A stretch of 64,000 nucleotides of DNA from the NCBI GenBank assembly GCA_005406025.1, contig BGZK01001287.1:62001-126000 (forward strand), read 5' to 3'. Under the pieces are notes generated by a model that saw only the letters and a program-made list of their open reading frames with translations, ran no database searches and had not been told where the DNA came from. Source of the DNA: Eumeta japonica. Its lineage: Eukaryota; Arthropoda; Insecta; Lepidoptera; Psychidae. A program made the translations under genes and the position numbers. This document shows, in pieces, positions 63,272 through 64,000 of this stretch (position 1 is the stretch's first letter; the number at the start of each line of letters is the position of its first letter).

Positions 63272-64000
63272 TTAGGTCCAAGAAAATTTTTTTCTTATTT
63301 TTCTAGGTAAAAGTTGCAATAAAATACTTTTGTAGTGCTGTTTGTAATTAGCTAATTTTGATTGCATTGAATAGATAGTATTTTTAAAGAAAGAAAAATA
63401 AAAAGTAAAAACGGTATTCCGCCATTGTTCTATTGTTTTTCTGTCTGTCAAAATGGCGAATCTAACGTAGAAATTCGATACATTTTAAAGTGTCACTGCA
63501 AAAAGGAAAAAAAATGGCGACACAAGCCGCGAAAAAAATTTATGACATTTATGGACCTAATGCAGTGTCGGTAAAAGTAGCACAAAATTGGTTCAAGCGT
63601 TTTCAATCGGATAATTTTGATTTCAAATATGAACCTCGTTCTGGTCGACCTGTTGCGGATAAAGTCGATGCTATTTTCGAAGAAGTAGAGGAAGATCTGT
63701 ATTTTAGTTCTTATGACGTAGCTAAATAGCTAGGCATTAGCTACAAAACTGTTTTGATTGATTTGAAAAAAGATGGACAATATATACAAAAAAGCTCTAT
63801 ACTTGGGTCCCACACAAGCTCACTGAAAGAAATGAATCTAACGAATCGTGTACTCATTTGCGATTCTCTATTGAAACTTAATGATATGAATGGAAAGGTA
63901 GTGTTAGTTTAACGTCAAGAAAGGACTGTCAAAATTGCCTATCGCAGTTTTTGATTAGAAGTTCCAAAATTTTTATTGCAATGGGATTTTTCACTACCTA
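63272..64000 (+). pseudogene. Broken mariner transposon, 5' half (cut by the window edge)
   Basis: A TA at 63270-63271 precedes TTAGGTCC, a mariner-type inverted-repeat start. From about 63453 the transposase is readable in pieces. An N-terminal stretch near 63470 (VEIRYILK) sits in a different frame from the best-preserved part at 63513-63729, which has AAKKIYDIYGPNAVSVKVAQ, NWFKRFQSDNFDF and the PRSGRP box of the paired helix-turn-helix DNA-binding region. A TAG follows at 63727, then further family landmarks to 63900 (LGISYKTVL, LTNRVLICDSLLK). At least one frameshift and several stops are present, and the catalytic DD(34)D region would fall beyond the window. A dead copy. Confidence 0.85.

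Noticed and set aside
1..64000. CRISPR array, bacterial operon, or viral integration
   Set aside because: No regularly spaced identical repeats with unique spacers, no dense gene runs, and no recognisable viral protein; the gene structure and repeats are those of an insect nuclear genome.

Overview
The window is nuclear DNA of an insect, almost certainly a moth or butterfly. It is AT-rich and intron-dominated. It carries degenerate repeats of types I know mainly from Lepidoptera: Helitron-like elements, an RTE-type LINE, a mariner fossil, and the repeat ending in a CTCGCACTTGGCCG-like motif. I see no bacterial operons, rRNA, CRISPR arrays or convincing tRNA genes.

One gene accounts for all the confidently coding DNA. 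It lies on the minus strand and runs from a start codon at 62332 to a stop at 295. I reconstructed seven constitutive coding exons (62211-62332, 35894-35997, 19267-19334, 18672-19004, 16056-16254, 4591-4709, 295-414) plus one cassette exon (34720-34890). Every junction has GT/AG ends and the phases agree across all of them. The exons join into 1065 nt, a 354-residue protein, or 411 residues with the cassette. The product is a Z-disc Alp/Enigma-family protein of the Zasp type, closest to Zasp66. It has an N-terminal ZM (ZASP-like) motif, a short conserved segment rich in LANSAVLRMLEEEE-like sequence, a long disordered Q/P/Y-rich linker, a conserved KWPP segment and a conserved tail ending in a YRAPPGTQHY block. 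There is no LIM domain, and this transcript form has no PDZ domain: an in-frame TGA lies just upstream of the ATG in the same exon.

Layout from left to right: 3' UTR (1-294); last exon; intron with an (AT)n array (415-4590); KWPP exon; an 11 kb intron packed with decayed transposons (4710-16055), including a tandem repeat, a Helitron-like element, a TA-flanked inverted-repeat element and a perfect 22-bp hairpin; three clustered exons (16056-19334) with an antisense-to-plus RTE fossil between two of them; a 15-16 kb intron with CpG-rich islands, one of which may be an alternative promoter and first exon near 23.5 kb; the cassette exon, sandwiched between two copies of one inverted-repeat element; exon 2; a 26 kb first coding intron with a third inverted copy of that element, a 1.7 kb foldback element, Helitron-like copies and a complex trinucleotide array; the ZM start exon; and at the right edge a broken mariner transposon cut by the window end.

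How it works together (inference): Zasp proteins build the muscle Z-disc. In flies, ZM motifs interact with LIM domains of longer Zasp isoforms, and LIM-less forms limit Z-disc growth. This PDZ-less, LIM-less transcript would encode such a growth-limiting form, with the cassette exon and a possible internal promoter as extra sources of isoforms.
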